Source: Pycnopodia helianthoides
Lineage: Eukaryota; Echinodermata; Asteroidea; Forcipulatida; Asteriidae
Direction: 5' to 3'
NCBI GenBank assembly: GCA_032158295.1
Contig: CM063262.1
Location: 8,775,394 to 8,839,393, forward strand
DNA length: 64,000 nt
Made by a program: the position numbers and the translations under genes. The notes under the pieces were generated by a model. That model was given only the letters and a program-made list of their open reading frames with translations, had not been told where the DNA came from and made no database searches. Below, piece after piece: positions 51,643-63,933 of the stretch. Positions within the stretch are counted from its first letter, which is position 1; the number at the start of each line of letters is the position of its first letter.

Positions 51643-52265
51643 AGCTCTCTCGCACATAGTTACAATGAAGGGGGAAAATAGTGTAGAGCGAGGATTAAAA
51701 CCAACCTATGGAGCTTGCACGGTTGGACAGAGAATAAGCCCGTTGTGGAGGTATTTTCTACACCTGTCTTCGAGAGAAAGCTGGGACTCTTCCCCGGCGC
51801 TAAAAGGTCCCTCGCAGCTTAACATAAATGTTGGCAATTTCATAGTCCTCAGTGCGCAACTCCCCAAAGAAAAATGAGCCATTTACACTGCTTCTAATAA
51901 ATTCAAAATCGCACATTTCCATTTAGAATATTGACAGCTATCCGTGTGACCGTTTTTTTTAATTTTTTTTTTAAAAATATTTTTTGTTAAAAGAGCACTT
52001 GTAGAGCCATTGGTCCAGTCCGCTGTACCCGTGTAACACTACAGTTCCCAGTGTTTCCCACCGCCAACCAGCTTGGCTATGTGAGCCAAAACAGAAATAT
52101 GCGTTTAAGTAAAAGAAACTCGTAAACGTCTAGTTTTTACGAGAAAAGGATTTGCATAATAGCTTTGCAAGGTCTTAGTTCAAAGAATGCGGGGAATTGG
52201 CGGATTGCCTGGAAACTCACAAAGAGTCACAAACAACGCTGTAGGCTCTTTGCTGTTTGTTTGTT

Positions 52266-52336
52266 AGGTGTTCGTGCAATATGAGCACGAACACCTCTTG
52301 TTATTAGGTGTTCGTGCAATATGAGCACGAACACCT
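52266..52336. repeat. Tandem pair of perfect hairpins AGGTGTTCGTGC
   Basis: Two 31-nt hairpins, 40 bp apart, each with 12-nt perfect arms AGGTGTTCGTGC/GCACGAACACCT and a 7-nt loop, followed by CTCTTGTTATT. Relatives with different loops are at 21592-21790. Confidence 0.85.
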
Positions 52337-54344
52337 CTTGTTATTGTTCTGTTTTTTCTTTTTCTTCTCCTTCTTCCACGCAACTCTTCTCTGGATAATA
52401 ACTCAATATTGAAACTGAATTGAACCTTGAAACTCATCAGACAATTGAACCTCAATAAGAGGACGGCACAGTTGTCATTACGTCATGATGACGTCATCAG
52501 GTGTTGAATTACAGGGTTTTTAAAATTGAAAATGACCTTTTGCTTTTTGCTGTATCTCAGCGAATATAAAAGCTATGATGTTCAAAGTTTTTGCATCTGA
52601 TAGACCAAGGTTGGGGCAACATTTGAAAAGTTAACGCCAAAATCGTACGACCTAAGCTTCCGGGTCGTTACCCTGGGTCGAAGTTCACCTTCGTTTTTTT
52701 TCGTCAAAAAACAACTTTCGAGCTTATCTACGGAATAACTCAAGATTGAGATTGAATTGAATGTTGAAACTCAACAGATAGTTGAACCTCAATATCAAGA
52801 CAACACATACTTAATTATGTCATGATGACGTCATCGGGCATTGAATTACGTTAGATCAAAGTTTAATATTTGTAAAAATCATAACTCAAAAACTATGATT
52901 CGGATTTTGACAATCTACACATCATCGGATAGATCGTTAAAAGTTGGACAAATGCTTCACAGAACCCGTACAATATTTTAACTTACTTCTGATTATAACG
53001 CGAGTTGAAAATTTTAGATTATCTTATTTTATTCAAATCTTTAAAACTCTTGATCACTTCAGCATAATTTTTGTATCAGATTGGAGAACAGCAACCCCTC
53101 TTAAACTTTTGCACAGAGATAACAACATTTTGATTTTTACATCTGGTCGAAAAACGCGCACGTTTAAGCTAACCCGCATTGACGACGCGTGATGGTGAAA
53201 GAACACACGTAAACATAGGCTGTACCTGTACAGCCACACATACATCTCACGTAACAGTTGACCGTCAATAAGACAGTCAATTAGGGTCAACCTCCTCTAC
53301 ACGTGCACTGACACGTGCAGTTTCATTGACGTTCTATGTTAAATGCATGTGTGATTATTTTGCACATAAATGTATTGTGCTGTGGGGACCATGCTGGAAT
53401 ACATTCCGCATCCGTCGGTGTTAGAGCTCATATTGCACCCCAGCGGATCATCCATCTAATTATTTGAAAAATTCTTAACTCCTGAACCACACGTTGGATT
53501 TTAACAATTCAAACATCATCTGAAAGGTCTTGTTAGACTTATCACGTGCTACACAATATGCGACCCTGTTTGACCTTGACTTCCAGTTAAAGTCGGAAAT
53601 TGATATTTAATGTTTCATTAATTACAAATCCTGAACCACATGTTTTATTTTTATCATCTATAAGTCATAAGAAAGGACTCAGAAGACTCCATCAACGCTA
53701 CCAAGTGTGACCTCATTTGACATTGCCTTCCGGTTCAAAACGGAAGTTGAAACTTTATATTTGAAAAAATCAAAAGTTCTGAACCACATATTAGATGTTT
53801 ACAATCCATCCATCATCTAAAAGGTCTTCATAAACTAATCACGCGCTACACAAAATGTGACCCTTTTTAACCTCGACTTCCGGTCTAAATCGGAAATTGA
53901 TGTTTAAATTTTGAAAAATTCATAACTCCTGAAACAGGCATTGGATTTTTTCAATCCATATATCATCTGAAAGGTCATAAAGAAATTGACACGCACTATT
54001 CAAAATGTGACCGGTTTGACCTTGACTTCCGGTAAAAACCGCAAGTTGAAATGTCATGTTATAAAAAATTCATAACTTCTGAACCACGTATTGGATTTTT
54101 ACAATCGAAACATCGTTGGGATGATATGTAACAACTTAAGAAACGATACACAAAGTATGATCTCATATGACTTTGACTTCTGGTTCAAACCGGCAGTTGA
54201 AGTTTTATATTGAATGAATATAACTCCTGAACCAGAAATTGGATTGATAAGGTAAAATTTTGTCACCAATTCAATCAATCACAACTTTAATGAAATTACT
54301 CACGAACACCTTGTTTTTGTAATTGACAAAAACTGAATTTCTAG
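52337..54344. mobile_element. Helitron-like non-autonomous repeat, copy 1
   Basis: It begins after the hairpins with a pyrimidine tract and TGGATAATAACTCAATATTG. The right half (53460-54240) is a tandem array of ~149-bp subunits. The 3' end is the hairpin GTTTTTGT/ACAAAAAC (54313-54333), then 7 nt, CTAG (54341-54344) and T, the structure of a Helitron 3' terminus. The second copy ends the same way at 57151. No Rep/helicase coding sequence. Confidence 0.55.
53460..54240. repeat. Six tandem ~149-bp subunits
   Basis: The anchor CTGAACCA (or variant) recurs at 53482, 53631, 53779, 53929, 54079 and 54237, giving spacings of 149, 148, 150, 150 and 158 bp. Each subunit also carries ACTTCCGG-type and CATCATCTGAAAGGTC motifs. 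The same series recurs from 56290. Confidence 0.85.
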
Positions 54345-54345
54345 T

Positions 54346-55130
54346 TGTTCTGTTTTTTCCTTTTCTTCTCCTTCTTCCACGCAACTCTTCTCTGGATAAT
54401 AACTCAATATTGAAACTGAATTGAACCTTGAAACTCATCAGACAATTGAACCTCAATAAGAGGACGGCACAGTTGTCATTACGTCATGATGACGTCATCA
54501 GGTGTTGAATTACAGGGTTTTTAAAATTGAAAATGACCTTTTGCTTTTTGCTGTATCTCAGCGAATATAAAAGCTATGATGTTCAAAGTTTTTGCATCTG
54601 ATAGACCAAGGTTGGGGCAACATTTGAAAAGTTAACGCCAAAATCGTACGACCTAAGCTTCCGGGTCGTTACCCTGGGTCGAAGTTCACCTTCGTTTTTT
54701 TTCGTCAAAAAACAACTTTCGAGCTTATCTACGGAATAACTCAAGATTGAGATTGAATTGAATGTTGAAACTCAACAGATAGTTGAACCTCAATATCAAG
54801 ACAACACATACTTAATTATGTCATGATGACGTCATCGGGCATTGAATTACGTTAGATCAAAGTTTAATATTTGTCAAAATCATAACTCAAAAACTATGAT
54901 TCGGATTTTGACAATCTACACATCATCGGATAGATCGTTAAAAGTTGGACAAATGCTTCACAGAACCCGTACAATATTTTAACTTACTTCTGATTATAAC
55001 GCGAGTTGAAAATTTTAGATTATCTTATTTTATTCAAATCTTTAAAACTCTTGATCACTTCAGCATAATTTTTGTATCAGATTGGAGAACAGCAACCCCT
55101 CTTAAACTTTTGCACAGAGATAACAACATT
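54346..55130. repeat. Near-identical duplication of 52345-53129
   Basis: 785 bp at an offset of 2001 bp, almost base-for-base identical, starting exactly at the end of copy 1 (after CTAG). It breaks off at AACAACATT, where the sequence becomes unrelated. Confidence 0.9.
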
Positions 55131-55740
55131 ATAATCTGATGCATCTAGTCAAAACTAAAAAATGAAGCGCACCGTCCTACTCGTACCCCCCCCACCACTT
55201 TCATTGAACACGCATTGTACACATAACGTGTAAGAGCTTTCGCATCCATCGGTGTTACAACATATATTGCACCTCATCGGATAATCCATACACGCTAAAT
55301 CTACAATGCACGTGAGACTCCACATTTGTATACACTGTACATGTACTGTAGGTATTAATCTTGGCCCAAGACGCCAACGATCGATTGTCGCGCCCTATTA
55401 TGGCTTGAATTAACCAACTTGATTAGAACAAATGAGAGCTAGTAACACAATACGACCTCCGCTAAGTGTGAATAGCGCCCCCAAGCATGGAATTGGAACA
55501 ACCACGTGTAGCGTACATTGAAGAGAACACTTTAATGGTAGTCTATTTATGTAGTTCATGTAGCAGCCACTTCGTAAGGGAGTTTCAACCTTTCAGAAAG
55601 ACCAAATAACTTCCAATCAAACCTCAACAAATTGTTATTAAAATGAAATCCTGATTGTTCTAGAAGACAGCTCATACTGTAAACATCTTTTTGTAGCTAT
55701 TGCTATTTATTTATTGATAGTTGCTTCTATCAATCAAGTT
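55131..55740. other. Insert between the two Helitron-like copies
   Basis: About 600 bp unrelated to the flanking repeats and without coding signal or inverted ends that I can see. Confidence 0.4.
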
Positions 55741-57151
55741 TTTTTTTTCTTCTTCTTCTTCATCTTCTTCTTCCGTGGAACTCTTCTCGGCAACATAACT
55801 CAAGATTGAAACTGAATTGAACCTTGAAACTCATCAGACAATTGAACCACAATATGAAGACGGCACAGCTTTCATTACGGATTTTTTTGTATTAGGTTGT
55901 AGAACGTTAAGCCTGCTCAAACTGTTGCACAGAAATAACAACATTTTGATTTTTACATCTGGTCGAAAAACGCGCACGTTTAAGTTAACCCGCATTGACG
56001 ACGCGTGAAAGAACACACGTAAACATAGGCTGTACCTGTACAGCCACACATATCTCACGTAACAGTTGGCCGTCAATAAGACGGTCAATTAGGGTCAACC
56101 TCCTCTACACGTGCACAGACACGTGCAGTTTCATTGACGTTCTATGTTAAATGCATGTGTGATTATTTTGCACGTAAATGTATTGTGCTGTGCGGACCAT
56201 GCTGGAATACATTTCGCATCCGTCAGTGTTAGAGCTCATATTGCACCCCAGCGGATCATCCATCTAATTATTTGAAAAATTCTTAACTCCTGAACCACAC
56301 GTTGGATTTTAACAATTCAAACATCATCTGAAAGGTCTTGTTAGACTTATCACGTGCTACACAATATGCGACCCTGTTTGACCTTGACTTCCGGTTAAAG
56401 TCGAAAATTGATATTTAATGTTTCATTAATTACAAATCCTGAACCACATGTTTTATTTTTATCATCTATAAGTCATAAGAAAGGACTCAGAAGACTCCAT
56501 CAACGCTACCAAGTGTGACCTCATTTGACATTGCCTTCCAGTTCAAAACGGAAGTTGAAACTTTATATTTGAAAAAATCAAAAGTTCTGAACCACATATT
56601 AGATGTTTACAATCCATCCATCATCTAAAAGGTCTTCATAAACTAATCACGCGCTACACAAAATGTGACCCTTTTTAACCTTGGCTTCCGGTCTAAACCG
56701 GAAATTGATGTTTAAATTTTGAAAAATTCATAACTCCTGAAACAGGCATTGGATTTTTTCAATCCATATATCATCTGAAAGGTCATAAATAAATTGACAC
56801 GCTCTATTCAAAATGTGACCGGTTTGACCTTGACTTCCGGTAAAAACCGGAAGTTGAAATGTCATGTTATAAAAATTCATAACTTCTGAACCACGTATTG
56901 GATTTTTACAATCTAAACATCGTTGGGATGATATGTAACAACTTAAGAAACGATACAAAGAGTATGATCTCATATGACATTGACTTCTGGTTCAAACCGG
57001 CAGTTGAAGTTTTATATTGAATGAATATAACTCCTGAACCAGAAATTGGATTGATAAGGTAACATTTTGTCACCAATTCAATCAATCACAACTTTGATGA
57101 AATTACTCACGAACACCTTGTTTTTGTAATTGACAAAAACTGAATTTCTAG
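55741..57151. mobile_element. Helitron-like non-autonomous repeat, copy 2
   Basis: It starts with a pyrimidine tract and a shortened left half, then matches 53130-54344 at an offset of about 2816 bp, including the ~149-bp subunits. It ends with the hairpin at 57120-57140 and CTAG at 57148-57151 followed by T. Flanks after the end differ from copy 1, which supports a real 3' border. Confidence 0.55.
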
Positions 57152-57625
57152 TTTGTTTTTGTTTTTGGTAGAAGATTTGTTTAGAAAGACAAGGACGTGG
57201 TGCGAGCATATTGCTGGGCCAAGTATTTTCGTTTAGCTATAACAAAAATAATAATTAATAAACTGCAAATGCCTCTTTTGTGTGAAAAAATGTAAATAAT
57301 TCCCGTTTTCTCTAAGTTATGATAGGATATGTTTACTTAATAAAACAACCTGCAAACTTAGTGTTGTTTACCATAACACAAATAGCACTGTTTTGTCCCC
57401 ATTTGAAATTGTCTTAAGAGGCACATTTTGAGCTATCTAGCCTTAGTGAGTATCTTTGTCCGGGCGTGCCGTCAGAAGCCATGAAATGAAAAAAGAAGAA
57501 AAACAAATCAAAACAGTGATTCGAGAAAGTAAATGCGTGTGCAAATGCTTGTTGATGGAAAGAGACAAAAAAGATTTGTTAGATCTTGGAAACTTCGTGA
57601 ACCCATATCCACAGATATATTTTGC

Positions 57626-57940
57626 CTCCCGGGTCAGAGTTGGCCCGGATTCCAGGTCCCTTAATAGGACAAGACCCTTTTCCGGGACAGGCCGAGGGCG
57701 CTAATGTGTGTTAAACTGTTAAGTAATTTGCCTGCCGGCATAGGGAACAATGCAATTGTAGTATCGCTCTACATGTAAGTAGAGTGACGTAGACATGGGA
57801 TTTCAAACCGGATTCTGCGTTCTATTGACCTTTTCTCGGCCATTTGAACATGGATTCCGGGTCAGACTGACCCAGAAACGGGTCAGGCCCCATTGGACCC
57901 TGATACAGGTCAATTCTGACCTGGAAGTTTTTAAAGTGTA
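57626..57940. repeat. GGGTCA-palindrome MITE, copy 7
   Basis: GACTGACCCAGAAACGGGTC, and ends with GGAAGTTTTTAAAGTGTA. It is preceded at 57445-57480 by a short remnant of the tRNA-derived repeat (GCGTGCCGTCAGAAGCC). Confidence 0.65.
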
Positions 57941-58040
57941 GGTAATTACCTTAAAGTCTTTCATTCCTATGTAGTTTCCAAAGTTTATTTGCGCACGGCC
58001 CCTGCAGGAGGAGCAGTGTTCTGGTAATGCTTTAAATTAA

Positions 58041-59015
58041 AGGGACACACCGGCTTCGTCGCGCTATTTGGGCTACAAAATAGACTAAAACATTATTCCA
58101 AAGGTCTTCCTGGAATGGAGAAGAATGGTTCATAAAAGAAACCATCAAATTTGGCCGTTTTCGATTATTTTTCAAAAACGAAGGTCACGTGACTTTTCGG
58201 AGCCAAAATGTGGTTCCGAAAAGTCACGTGATCTTCAGAGTTAGTTTTACTTCCAGCCGTATAAAAGTAAATTAATGAACCAAATTTAAGTATTTTTTTT
58301 ATATAATTGTTCATGAGTATTTGACAAAAAAGACTATGTAATCAGTTTATGGATACAAGTTGTAAATAATGATGACAAATCGAACGTAAGATTCGCATTC
58401 AGAGAGTCCGTGCTACAGAAGCATGTTTTACGGCGCATCAGCGTGGGGAGCTAGCGGGGCCATGTCCCCGTACAGCCGGTGCCGCGTCTCGTGTGGCCAG
58501 AGAGACAAACCACGGGGGCATGAATTCGGAGCCTGTGGAACGGTAGGGATCAGACCATAAATTACGTTTTGTTTAACGATGGTTTTAGTCTGTAGCCCTA
58601 GCTTTTATCCCCTAACTATTGACACGTTGCGTGATGCCTGCGCTACACACGCGACGACGTATAGCTGCACGATGTCCACATAATACAAGTTGATGTGGAT
58701 CGGGCTGTTTTTATGTCGGTTTTTTAATTACACGTTAATTTGTGCTTGATGGGTATGAAGACTGGATCCTCATGTCACGCCATTGTTATAATTAATACTT
58801 ACACAGCACCGGTCTACTTACAACAATGTCACGTAAACTTGACAGTTGCAACGGCTGGAAAAGCGTATACGGTGACCTTTGACCGTGTTTTGTTTTTTCA
58901 CATTTTTCGTTAATTACGTGACATTTTGATAATTTTTTTTACAGCAACCATCTAAAAAATATTGTCTGTGATTCCACATCACTAAATTAGGTAAACAGTA
59001 AGCCGGTGTGTCCCT
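58041..59015. mobile_element. TTAA-flanked DNA transposon, complete copy
   Basis: 975 bp from AGGGACACACCGGCTT to AAGCCGGTGTGTCCCT, with TTAA at 58037-58040 and 59016-59019. This is the cleanest copy of the family also at 14011 and 39774. Confidence 0.88.
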
Positions 59016-59218
59016 TTAAACTATACGTTTTGGTTGGTCAGGAAAAGTTCTCATTATACCGTTCACAATGTAGTTTTTCCCTTGAAGTCTTGTAATAATT
59101 TGTTTAATTTATGAAAATTAATATAACATATCTGATAAACATCAACGGAAAAAAATATTAATAGTACAAGCCAGTTACCGTGTTTATTATTATTTACTAT
59201 CATAAAACCAACTCGTGT

Positions 59219-59658
59219 TCAAAATTCATGATGATGAATGCCAGTACAGGCAGCAATTAATAATCGATGGACCAATCGGTGCCAGTGAGTGACAAGGAGG
59301 AACAGATGAAAAGCACCAACACAAGGCAGTCGAACCACAATAAGTGTCAACAACATAAATAAATAAATAAAGCGTTGAGGCAGACCAGACAATCTTACTC
59401 GACAGCACGGGCAACAGCAGTGCCACACCCAGGTACACACATCATCTGCTGAGAAACCAGAGGCAATTTGTTTGCAAACTGAAACAGATGGGTCTTAAAT
59501 GATGATAAAGAAGCATCAAACCTTGCTATCAGAGGAAGTTGACTCCAGATTGGGACTATCCGCTGAAAAAAGACTATGCGATTTTGTTTTACAACGAGGA
59601 ACAGATAACATGACAGGATCAGAAGAGAGTATATTGGCAGGACAAACCTGAGTCTCAT
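59219..59658 (-). pseudogene. LINE RT C-terminal remnant
   Basis: Minus-strand frame 59395-59658 contains FFQRIVPIWSQLP, then DASLSSFKTHLFQ, the 'F..R....WN.LP...v.a.s...FK..L' end of LINE reverse transcriptases. The left part continues without a recognisable domain. No other part of the element is seen. Confidence 0.45.
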
Positions 59659-59799
59659 AAATATATTTTATGCGCACGTTAGCCGTAAAATGAGGCGCAT
59701 GCTGGTTTAGTTGCGAAGTAGTCTAATTCATCGACAGTAAAGCAGGCTGATGTGGGCTGGACACGTTGTCCGGAGAAAAGACAACAGAATGACAATAAG

Positions 59800-60045
59800 A
59801 CTACAACCCCAAAAGTCCTGAGTCAGAATTGACGACCTGGATTCCAGGTCCCGTGGAACCCAAACCCTATCAAGGTCAGTGAATCCAGAATTCTGTGTCA
59901 AAACAAATGGGCCAATCTGATGCAAGAATCTGAGTCAAAATCTCATTTTTACAACCAGTTTCCGGCTCAACCTGACCAAGAAAAGGGTCAGGCCTCCTGG
60001 GACTCAGATTTTCTGTCAATTCTGAGCCGAGAGTTTTTAGAGTGT
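59800..60045. repeat. GGGTCA-palindrome MITE, copy 8
   Basis: It ends with GAGAGTTTTTAGAGTGT, retains TCAGAATTGAC and AAGAAAAGGGTCAGG motifs; the left end is decayed. Confidence 0.65.
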
Positions 60046-60656
60046 TATGACGTGACAAATAATGACGAAATAAATAGGTAGACAAAGAAGGTAATGTGGG
60101 ATGATATTATACACAAGCCCAACATCAACACTATGAAGCAACCTAAAGGGATGGAACAATATCCCCAGAAGAGAATAACGGTAACTGGAAGCAAAACTTG
60201 GCGGGAAAAACGGGATGATAACATACAGCACAATACACATAATACTGTAAGCTTTTCAAGGTTGTGCGTTATTAAGACCAGATCCTAACACAGAAAACCT
60301 ATTAATATTCAATGAAGAAGCGGTTCGTTGGTTTGAATCAGCCAAAACAAAACACTAAACATCTTTCATTCTTTTATAAATCCATTAATAAACCATTTCA
60401 AAAGCATAATGCAGGACAAATCTATCTAAGACTGGTCGAGAAAACTGAATTCTTTGTTTACATATTACAAAATGTTTTCCGAGGATGAAGTAGTTGATTG
60501 AATTAAATGTCATCTGAAATGGAAAATGAAGTCACACTGAATCCTTAACTGGGAGACTACTTTAAAAAAGAATGGGAAACTTTGTTTCTAAAATTCAAGT
60601 GTAAACTGAACAGTATAATAATAAAAAAACTTGTAAGAATTTAGAAGATATGACCC
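60046..60656. other. Intergenic, nothing recognised
   Basis: AT-rich DNA with short frames on both strands that lack any recognisable motif. Confidence 0.4.
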
Positions 60657-61665
60657 TGGGGCCGTATTCACGAAACTACTTAAGTCACAAAATAATAAAC
60701 ACCCCACTTAAATACCAAACTTAGACGAATCTCACTGACTAAGTGGTATTCACAAAGCAATTGTGCTAAGCGCCCGCTTAATTTCGCGTCTTAAATTTAA
60801 GTGTGGTCCGACCTGACTTAAGTGGGGCACTAGGGTGTCATGGCCGCTTTTTTACGTGTCGCGCACCGCAGAAATTTTAACGATAGCATTCTTCGTAGAG
60901 AAAAAGTATTTCGTGGAAGTAGTAATCCATTAGCAGAATTCACTTTACTCACGTTATAGGTTTGATAGAAACGTTTTTATTTTTATTTTGCGCTATTCCT
61001 GCGGAAACCAAGCCTTGTAATCATTGCACTGCAGTTCTATATGCATTTAAGGCCTTCGCGATTTGCCGCCACGCTTCATGCTTGACTTGAGAAGTCACCT
61101 TCGACGAAAACTTCGGTGGAAGCACATCGGCCCTCTTCTCCCTATCACTTAAGAGGAGCAACTTTTCCTTCTTGGAAAAATCGGTTTCCAGGCAGTCTTC
61201 TCCTTCAGGGTTGCGGCCATTGTTGTATTACAATTCGTTACAGCTGTTTAAGTGTTAAAATATACTGCTTTTCTATTATTAATGCATGTCTAAATTATTG
61301 TGCGTGGGACGCGCGCGTAAGTGAGGCAAACGCACCAAAAACAGAGGAAACATAATTTATAATAAAAAATAATATCCACAACCGTCATCTGTGGCACCGC
61401 TGTTGCGAAAAAAATAAAAACCTTCCATTCTAGGGGGAAATGCTAATTGATTGATTGCCTCTGAGTCATCATAGTAACCATTGAAGACGTGTGTTTTGTG
61501 CGCATGTGCACTAACTTGATCTAAACAACTTAACTTTAAGTGCGGTACTAAGATAAGTGGGGTACTTAGATGTTTTGTGAATAGCTACTTAAGCGCCCCA
61601 CTTAAGTTAGCAGGGTGCTTAAGTCTTAAGTGAAAACTTAAGTACTCCACTAAGTCAAGTTCCGT
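60657..61665 (-). mobile_element. Harbinger-type transposon remnant with Myb/SANT-like gene
   Basis: The left end GGGCCGTATTCACGAAACTA and the CTTAAGT-rich arms (60,680-60,830 and 61,500-61,660) are loosely inverted. On the minus strand (about 61020-61210) one open frame reads DFSKKEKLLLLSDREKRADV, PKFSSKVTSQ, HEAWRQIAKALNA, then a stop after AVQ. This fits the Myb/SANT-like DNA-binding protein that accompanies Harbinger transposases. The transposase itself is absent and the arms are partly rearranged. Confidence 0.5.
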
Positions 61666-62007
61666 TCCATTGGCGTAACTAGGGGAGGCACGGGGCACGT
61701 TTTGTCCCACCACCCACTCCCCTGCATTTGACGTCCGCGTGTAGGTCCCCGCCCTAGGGTTCCCCTGCCATTTGAAATAATTGTTTACGTACATTTGATA
61801 AAAATTACCCGGATGTTACATTTTCCAAGCTTTTATGATAGTATTTTAATGTATTTAAAAAAATTGTCTACTTACACTCAGACAATACATTTGTTTTTGC
61901 CTCCACACTATGAGTTGACGAACTATTGCACCCACGACTAAAAATGAATTCGTCCAATCTTTGAAAAGGCAATACGTTCAACAATTGCGTTCAGATAGAG
62001 TAGAGCG

Positions 62008-62286
62008 ATGGACGCAGCTAAACGAAGCACATCGACAGAGAAGCTTTGTCTTCTTCTCGTCATGTGTTTCATCGCCCCCCGATCTGCCTCGAAGATCACC
62101 AGTCAGAATGAAACCGAGACAGGAGGTAACATCGTCGACATTCACATGGGCGGCTTCTTCGCATTCAAAAATATCCCCGACCTATCGGTGCAACCACAGG
62201 TAGCTCAAACTGCCTTGGATCATGTCAACAACTTAGCGGGAATTCTGGATGGTTATCGCCTACAAATGCGATGGAATTGGACTGGG
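62008..62286 (+). CDS. Gene C exon 1 (signal peptide, start of ligand domain)
   Basis: 93 codons. Signal peptide about residues 1-30, two sequons near residue 35 (TSQNETETGG), then QTALDHVNNLAGILDGYRLQ and MRWNWTG at the donor GGG|GTAAGC. Confidence 0.88.
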
Positions 62287-63933
62287 GTAAGCAAGTAGTA
62301 AGCAATTTGTGAAACCAAAGTGTATCTTACGATGTTACTAGCAGCGTACGCATTGCCTTATCAGTTTACAGCACGTTACCTTGAACCGCTCTCGAAATAT
62401 TAACTTTGATTCCTTTAAATAAAAATAAATTACAAATATTTTGCCCTATTTCACGATAGATTCCTGTAGCTCTAACGCCTAAACAGCGTATAAATCAGTT
62501 AATGTTTGTCTGATCTGGTAACAGGGAAATATGATAATTATCAACTATTTTGGTACTTGTTGTTCTTGTCGTTGTTTGTTGTTATTGTTTTGTTTTGGGG
62601 CAAACGGCACATACTTACCAGTAATTTCAGCATTGCGATGAAATAAAGAAATGAAAAATCACAAACACAAAAAAGGGAAATAAACATTCATGGAATGTCA
62701 AAGTTCTTGCAAAAAATTAAAGCCCTAAAAATCAATTATATAAGCTTTGACGGGTGCTGCTTGATTGTACAGGAATCTCACTTATCAAATTAAATTCTAT
62801 TTCCTGTAACGTACAGCATGTTGAAGGGAGAATTAGACACATATTTATTCATATATATTTAATTTTTTTTCAGTCGCGGGGAATTTACGATCGATTTTCA
62901 AGAGCTACTTGAATTGTGTCAATCTAAAACACGACTTTTAACAGTACGATACAGAAATAACAGCCAAACGCAGTTTAGCTTTACAGTTTGCTGTAAATTG
63001 TTTTGCTTAAACATTTTGTTTCATGCATATTTTTTGTAATTGCACAATGTTTTATTGTTGAAATAATTTGTTTATAGCGCTTTATCTATGGGTGTTTCAA
63101 AGCGGGTATTATTTTGAAGGTATCTTACAGGACTGGTAGAGCTGACAATCTTTTACATGAAATAACAAACCTCTGAAAATGTGGTCTTAATCCGTTGTGG
63201 TGAGCCACGAGGAAACAGAGACAAACAAGCACAATTTTCAGTATGTAAAGACAATGTCCTTACTTTTGGTTGAAACCAGCTGTTGTGTTCTTTTAGGTTT
63301 TCAGAAACCGTTTTTCTCGAATATGGCTTAATTTCAGAGGGAAATATCTCAAAGAAAAAAAAAGGTTTCTAGTATGAACTTTTTAATATAGTAAACTAAA
63401 ATTAAACAGTGGGTTATCCTTACTATTTCTATATTACATCTTTAAGACATGTAATGTAGCACCTTATAGACTTGCAGCCACTGTCAGAAACGGCGGGACA
63501 AACCCGTTCTTTAATAGCAATAAGTATAACTGGGTTCTTTTACGTGCATCACAAAACACACGGGACCTGGGCAGTGGCTGTAAATTCCATCATTTCTGTG
63601 AAATTTCTTGCCTGATGCATTTTCCCTCCATTTTACAATCTATAGACTGTTTTTTATGAGGAAAATAAGTTCCAACCTTCAAGTTATTTTCAACTTAGAT
63701 ATTTTCTTTCTCGAATCCCCTTGCCTAGAGTGGGGGCTAGCCATGTTCGGGCATAACAAACATTAACAATTACACTGACACCTGTTAAACAGGCAGGGGA
63801 TCCAGAGGAGAGTCTGCGACACCTTTATACCTTAGCCTACACGGGGTCACCTGTACCTATAACATGGGGTCCTGTAATATCAGCAGAGGCTGTGATAGTC
63901 AATCAAGTTGCCTCTAGATTCAATATTGTTCAG
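62008..63933 (+). CDS. GABA-B-type class C GPCR, gene C (3'-partial, exons 1-2)
   Basis: Third paralog, same strand. Exon 1 is 62008-62286 and exon 2 is 63793-63933, both phase 0 out. The start ATG 62008 is the first after an in-frame TAG at 61996. It encodes a classical signal peptide (EKLCLLLVMCFIAPRSAS), then the first strand and helix of the Venus-flytrap domain. The sequence is clearly diverged from gene B (IVDIHMGGFFAFKNIPDLSV versus TLYIGAFFTSQRVLPYQPS) while the motifs GILDGY..Q.RWNWTG and the exon 2 length are kept. The remaining exons lie right of the window. Confidence 0.88.
62287..63792. other. Gene C intron 1
   Basis: AT-rich. The right half (about 63115-63450: AGGTATCTTACAGGACTGGT, CATGAAATAACAAACCTCTG) is a decayed TTAAAGG MITE of the 18527 subfamily. 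No exon seen. Confidence 0.5.
63793..63933 (+). CDS. Gene C exon 2 (Venus-flytrap domain)
   Basis: 47 codons, phase 0 to 0: AGDPEESLRHLYTLAY, then PITWGPVISAEAVIVNQVAS and RFNIVQ. Acceptor TTAAACAG, donor CAG|GTAAGA. Same length as gene B exon 2. Confidence 0.88.
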
